From contig JBASWL010000086.1 in assembly GCA_049276455.1 (NCBI GenBank), positions 1 to 27,505 on the forward strand: a stretch of DNA of 27,505 nucleotides, read 5' to 3'. This document shows, one piece after another, positions 24,541 to 27,505 of this stretch (its first letter is position 1; each line of letters begins with the position of its first letter). The DNA comes from Georgfuchsia sp049276455. Its GTDB lineage: Bacteria; Pseudomonadota; Gammaproteobacteria; Burkholderiales; Rhodocyclaceae. A program made the translations under genes and the position numbers. The notes beneath the pieces were generated by a model, which searched no databases, had not been told where the DNA came from, and saw nothing but the letters and a program-made list of their open reading frames with translations.

Positions 24541-24548
24541 ATTATAAT
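24541..24548. promoter_or_regulatory. Shared palindromic -10 element between smc and queF
   Basis: ATTATAAT is its own reverse complement, so a perfect TATAAT hexamer reads on both strands in the 74-base gap between the divergent starts. It would give queF a leader of about 24 bases and smc (ATG 24504) one of about 30. Neither direction has a good -35, so activity is uncertain. It also argues against the longest smc start. Confidence 0.45.
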
Positions 24549-24578
24549 CGCTCCGCACTACCCCATCGGAATCACTCT

Positions 24579-24998
24579 ATGCCTGCCAAGCCAAATACGG
24601 CGCTGCAAATCTTCGCCAACCCGGCCACACATCGGGATTACCTGATCCACATGGAAATCCCCGAGTTCACCTGTCTTTGCCCCAAGACCGGGCAACCTGA
24701 TTTCGCCGTTCTGACGCTGGACTACATTGCCGACAAAAGCTGTGTCGAACTCAAGAGCCTGAAGCTGTATATCTGGAGTTTTCGCGACCAGGGTCATTTC
24801 CACGAAGACGTCACCAACCGCATCCTGAACGACTTGGTCAAGGCCGTCCGGCCCCGCTTCATGCGTCTGACGGCGCGCTTCAATGTGCGCGGCGGCATTT
24901 TCACCAACATCGTGGCCGAACACCGCAAGAAAGGCTGGAAACCTGAGCCAAAAGTGGAGCTTGAGCAGTTCTCAACCCAGTCCAACACGCGCAGCTGA
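24579..24998 (+). CDS. queF: NADPH-dependent 7-cyano-7-deazaguanine reductase
   Basis: A 139-residue tunnel-fold enzyme of the short (YkvM) type that reduces preQ0 to preQ1 in tRNA queuosine synthesis. The catalytic Cys34 and Asp41 are in FTCLCPKTGQPDFA, the QueF motif is ELKSLKLYIWSF, and HFHEDVTNRI supplies the substrate-binding His-Glu pair. Length is normal. It stands alone, divergent from smc, and ends at a strong hairpin terminator. The QueC-like protein encoded at the right edge belongs to a defence operon and should not be taken as the preQ0 synthase partner. Confidence 0.96.
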   Translation: MPAKPNTALQIFANPATHRDYLIHMEIPEFTCLCPKTGQPDFAVLTLDYIADKSCVELKSLKLYIWSFRDQGHFHEDVTNRILNDLVKAVRPRFMRLTARFNVRGGIFTNIVAEHRKKGWKPEPKVELEQFSTQSNTRS

Positions 24999-25016
24999 TC
25001 GCAGACCACAAAACAA

Positions 25017-25042
25017 AAACCGCCGTGAGGCGGTTTCATTTT
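25017..25042. terminator. Rho-independent terminator after queF, possibly bidirectional
   Basis: AAACCGCC (25017-25024), a four-base loop GTGA, and GGCGGTTT (25029-25036) form a perfect eight-pair stem. It is followed by CATTTT on the plus strand and preceded by an A-rich run (25011-25019) that becomes a T-run on the minus strand. It lies 19 bases after the queF stop and can stop transcripts arriving from both sides, including the defence operon. Confidence 0.85.
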
Positions 25043-25388
25043 GCGGTGGGGTGCCGATGGAGATCGAACAGTCCTATGGAAGCCGCATGAATAGGGAACT
25101 CTTTGTGTTCGGTTTTCAATTGTTCCCCAGCTTGTTCCCCGCGTTTCGCGGCGCTGAAATCAGTCTTTGAATCAGCGACATTTTGATCGTACGATCCGTG
25201 TTCAGATAGTGATTATTGACGACATCCTCGGCCTTGTACCATGCTTCGGCCATGATCCAACGGTTGTGGCGAACAGCCCAACAGGAAATCCATAGGCATC
25301 CATGGATAGCCGACTAATGGGTGAGCGCATCCTTTCCTTGAGGCCATGGCCTCGCATAAACCCGTGCGGCTACTCAGAATCCGCCAGC
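25043..25388. other. Non-coding or decayed DNA between queF and the Qat operon
   Basis: About 350 bases hold no convincing gene. On the minus strand, a frame of about 65 codons (25310 to 25116) includes an ATG-opened 45-codon piece at 25253-25116 (MAEAWYKAEDVVNNHYLNTD at its start). It looks protein-like but has no ribosome-binding site and matches no family I recognise. Within it, GGGGAACAA occurs twice, three bases apart. A perfect palindrome, GAGGCCATGGCCTC (25340-25353), follows the qatD end. This is probably the worn edge of the acquired island. Confidence 0.5.
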
Positions 25389-26132
25389 CTACTTAGTGAT
25401 TGCCGTCGAAGTAATGGTTTGAAGATTCGCGACGAATTGATCTTGAACTTCATCTAGACTCTTGGCCCACAATTCTGACAACCTTTGCATAACCCGGTCT
25501 GTATCCCACGGAAACCAAGGCGTACCATCCGTCTGACAGGCGAACGGACCATCGGTTTCAGGCAGGATCCGGGCAGGGGGCATTAGTGCGGCTAGTTCCC
25601 GCCCCTTTACGTTGGCGAGCATGGAGGGACCAACGCTGAACCAAGCATCCTGCTCCACCGCCCTGTCGAGTTGCTTTTTCGTTCCCGAAAACCAGTGCAG
25701 TACCGGTATGCCCGCCTTTGGGTGCGCTGCCAAGGCATCGAGGACCTGGTCGACAGCACCGCGTGAATGTAGGCTCATCACCCTGCCGCCAACGCGTCCG
25801 CACTCAGCCAGCACTGCATCTAGGATTTGCCGTTGAAGCAACAAAGAAGCTTTGAAACGCGGCGAGCCATCCAGCCCAATCTCGCCGATGAACTCGGCTT
25901 GATCGACCAAGCTGACCAGTAGGTCCTTTTCCGCAACCTTGGCCACTGCGACCTCGGGATGTAGGCCAAGGGCTACTTTGATTTGGGGATGCCCCGCGAA
26001 CATTTTCGAGGTGGCGAGCCATGCCCTCGGGCTGGTGGTCACTACTAGGGTGAAGACGTTTCGTCGTGCCACCTGCGGCAGCAGTTTCATGGCATCCGGA
26101 TAGAGGTCGAGGTGGTTGTGAAAGTCGATCAA
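25389..26132 (-). CDS. qatD: QatD, TatD-like metal-dependent nuclease of the Qat defence system
   Basis: A 247-residue TIM-barrel hydrolase of the TatD family. The metal site is intact: H5 and H7 (DFHNHLD), Glu84 (FIGEIGLDG), His122 (SLHSRGA), His146 (LHWFSG) and Asp194 (ETDGPF). TatD enzymes are metal-dependent DNases. In the QatABCD anti-phage system a TatD homologue is the last gene, exactly the position here. The start overlaps the qatC stop by four bases. It differs from housekeeping TatD by a shorter chain (family usual about 260) and by its partner. Without the operon context it would be called a generic TatD hydrolase. Confidence 0.88.
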   Translation of the reverse strand: MIDFHNHLDLYPDAMKLLPQVARRNVFTLVVTTSPRAWLATSKMFAGHPQIKVALGLHPEVAVAKVAEKDLLVSLVDQAEFIGEIGLDGSPRFKASLLLQRQILDAVLAECGRVGGRVMSLHSRGAVDQVLDALAAHPKAGIPVLHWFSGTKKQLDRAVEQDAWFSVGPSMLANVKGRELAALMPPARILPETDGPFACQTDGTPWFPWDTDRVMQRLSELWAKSLDEVQDQFVANLQTITSTAITK

Positions 26133-27400
26133 ATGATTCCTTCGTTCTGGAGGTAGACACCTAGTTCTGTGATACCAGCGCTCACGACATGTTCATAGTT
26201 TTGCCGCTCCGCAGGAGGAGCAAAGATCAAGGCACCGGCAGCAAGGGGACGCAGACCTTCTGAACGATATCGAAGGTAGGCAATTGCCACTGCATTGGTG
26301 TCATTGGCATTGCCGGATGGAGTGGCATCTCTCAGATTTGTGTGCAAGTAACTCGGCGTCGGATCCGGCTTACCTGCACGAAAGAAGGCGGCCTTGCGCA
26401 CGAGGCACGGTATACAACGGCCACAGTGTTGATTTAGGCGACCATACTTGCCGCAACTGGTGGTGCGCGGCATTAGGCGGTCCATAAGAGCCTGGTCCCG
26501 GCAACCCAATAGAACTTCGCCTTTGGTCATGTATTTAAAGGGCGTATGGATTGCGGCTCCCAAGCCCAATGCATCCCATAATTCCTGTAGGTGTCTCAGA
26601 AAGACTGGATGAGTTGTCTTGGTGCTCAAGGATCCCATGCGCCCAGGATTCAACGGGATATTCAAGCTAATGAATCCGTTTTCCGGCACAAAGACATGCA
26701 GCGGATTGATATCAGGCAAAGCCGATGCAGCCATCGCGGCAAAAGCGTAGAACACGATGGACCGAGCGCGGGTCGACAACTCATGCTCGACGGTCGAGCG
26801 GACGTTAATATTCCACAACAGGTGCCGATCGGCACCCCCGAGCTGCTGCGCGAGATGGTGCTGATCCTCTCGATTTCCCTTAACAAGTTGCGAGACGAAT
26901 AGAGGCCTCTTGCCCATAGCTGTCAGGTCAATGGCACCGACCAAACTGTCCATCCCGCCAGAGAGAAGGCACACGCAATCCGCGTCGAAGCGTGCTGGAG
27001 CTGTCGACTGTGGTCTGAGCCGCCCGCCTTCCAGAAACGTCAGATTCCAGAAATCCCCGGTTAGATATCGAAGCATTTCCTCGATGGCTGCCTTGTGTGC
27101 AGTGAATGAATCAGGGTCTTGGAGTGCGACATCTAGTTCTATCACTCGCGTCCAGCCATCTGCGCTATCCGCGCGTTGGATGGCTAGGTCGGCCGCTCCT
27201 ACAGATAGAGCAAACGTCGCAAAATCCCAAGCTGCTAGACTTGGATACACGCCTTTGAGTTCGAGATCGTCCAGCAGGCCTGTAGCCACGGAGCCGACTA
27301 CTTCTGGTCGTCCGGATGCTGTGTACATCGAGTAATAGACCACGCCTCGCTCAAGTTGCTGAGGCAGCATCTGTTGCGGTAAGCAGACGACTCGGCTCAT
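26129..27400 (-). CDS. qatC: QatC, QueC-like PP-loop protein of the Qat defence system
   Basis: A 423-residue protein. An N-terminal domain of about 140 residues has no recognised motif. A QueC-like domain follows with the ATP-binding PP-loop LLSGGMDS (145-152) and a four-cysteine zinc site: Cys316, then Cys326, Cys329 and Cys332 in HCGRCIPC. Housekeeping QueC, which makes preQ0 from CDG, is about 225 residues, so the extended N-terminus marks the defence-type relative. In QatABCD this gene precedes qatD, as seen here. It is coupled by four-base overlaps to both neighbours. The catalytic loop looks intact. By family logic it might modify a protein or nucleotide through ATP-dependent nitrile or amide chemistry; the target is not evident from sequence. 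Confidence 0.9.
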   Translation of the reverse strand: MSRVVCLPQQMLPQQLERGVVYYSMYTASGRPEVVGSVATGLLDDLELKGVYPSLAAWDFATFALSVGAADLAIQRADSADGWTRVIELDVALQDPDSFTAHKAAIEEMLRYLTGDFWNLTFLEGGRLRPQSTAPARFDADCVCLLSGGMDSLVGAIDLTAMGKRPLFVSQLVKGNREDQHHLAQQLGGADRHLLWNINVRSTVEHELSTRARSIVFYAFAAMAASALPDINPLHVFVPENGFISLNIPLNPGRMGSLSTKTTHPVFLRHLQELWDALGLGAAIHTPFKYMTKGEVLLGCRDQALMDRLMPRTTSCGKYGRLNQHCGRCIPCLVRKAAFFRAGKPDPTPSYLHTNLRDATPSGNANDTNAVAIAYLRYRSEGLRPLAAGALIFAPPAERQNYEHVVSAGITELGVYLQNEGII

Positions 27401-27505
27401 AGCGAATCCTCAAAGACTTCGAAGGTAGTCTGAATTGCATCGCGCAACAAGGTTTCCAACTGCGCCCTAGTCGGGTTGGGTGTTGCTTGCCTCACGGTCT
27501 CTAGT
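27397..27505 (-). CDS. qatB: C-terminus of the gene upstream of qatC, probably QatB (partial)
   Basis: The last 35 codons of an open frame that enters from the right edge and ends in TGA, overlapping the qatC ATG by four bases. The visible residues include PTRAQLETLLRDAIQTTFEV and end in FEDSL. The fragment is helical and carries no diagnostic motif, so the name comes only from position: qatB precedes qatC in QatABCD operons. The rest, and qatA (the ATPase), would lie to the right. Confidence 0.6.
   Translation of the reverse strand, partial: LETVRQATPNPTRAQLETLLRDAIQTTFEVFEDSL

Noticed and set aside
26129..27400. Reading the QueC-like gene as the housekeeping queC for queuosine
   Set aside because: It has an extra N-terminal domain of about 140 residues and is coupled to a TatD-like gene in the QatABCD order. 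queF nearby is on the other strand behind a terminator.
1..27505. CRISPR arrays, tRNA, rRNA or intact insertion sequences
   Set aside because: No regularly spaced repeats, cloverleaf-like stretches, ribosomal sequence or transposase motifs were noticed. A profile search could still find small RNAs.

Overview
The window is a chromosomal stretch of a Gram-negative betaproteobacterium, most likely of the Rhodocyclales or a near relative. The case rests on the gene neighbourhoods smc-zipA-ligA-galU, map-glnD, a caa3-type cytochrome oxidase locus with ctaG/surf1/ctaB/ctaA and a small twin-membrane-span gene on the opposite strand, and a very short type IV pilin with a secreted partner resembling the pilAB pair known from Azoarcus. 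Genes are dense, many overlap by 1-16 bases, and most of the core sequence looks about 60% G+C.

Left part (1-2446), minus strand. A 60-residue prepilin and a 118-residue secreted four-cysteine protein form a two-gene operon. It has a textbook sigma-54 promoter, an upstream dyad where an activator could bind, and a strong intrinsic terminator. Beyond the terminator lie an ABC-2 type permease and the start of a membrane-anchored repeat-type protein cut by the window edge. Middle left (2447-5833), plus strand: map (methionine aminopeptidase) and glnD (PII uridylyltransferase/uridylyl-removing enzyme).

Centre (6076-12992), plus strand: a complete terminal oxidase operon, ctaG-surf1-ctaB-ctaA-coxB-coxA-coxC. 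It encodes the copper chaperone, an assembly factor, both haem A synthesis enzymes and the three core subunits. Subunit II carries a fused cytochrome c domain. A 65-residue membrane protein is encoded antiparallel between ctaG and surf1.

Centre right: a minus-strand pair, methylthio-purine nucleoside phosphorylase and peptide deformylase (13023-14308), diverges from typA (14420-16240). Then comes a long minus-strand run, smc-zipA-ligA-galU-hpt (16250-24504), covering chromosome organisation, division, DNA ligation, UDP-glucose synthesis and purine salvage. The first third of ligA has much lower G+C than everything around it. queF (24579-24998) runs the other way and ends at a clear terminator.

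Right edge (25389-27505), minus strand: qatD (TatD-like nuclease), qatC (QueC-like, with PP-loop and zinc cysteines) and the last codons of a gene in the qatB position, coupled by 4-base overlaps. This is the downstream half of a QatABCD anti-phage defence operon; qatA and most of qatB lie beyond the window. Between queF and qatD is about 390 bases of non-coding or decayed sequence that probably marks the boundary of the acquired island. No tRNA, rRNA, CRISPR array or intact mobile element was seen.
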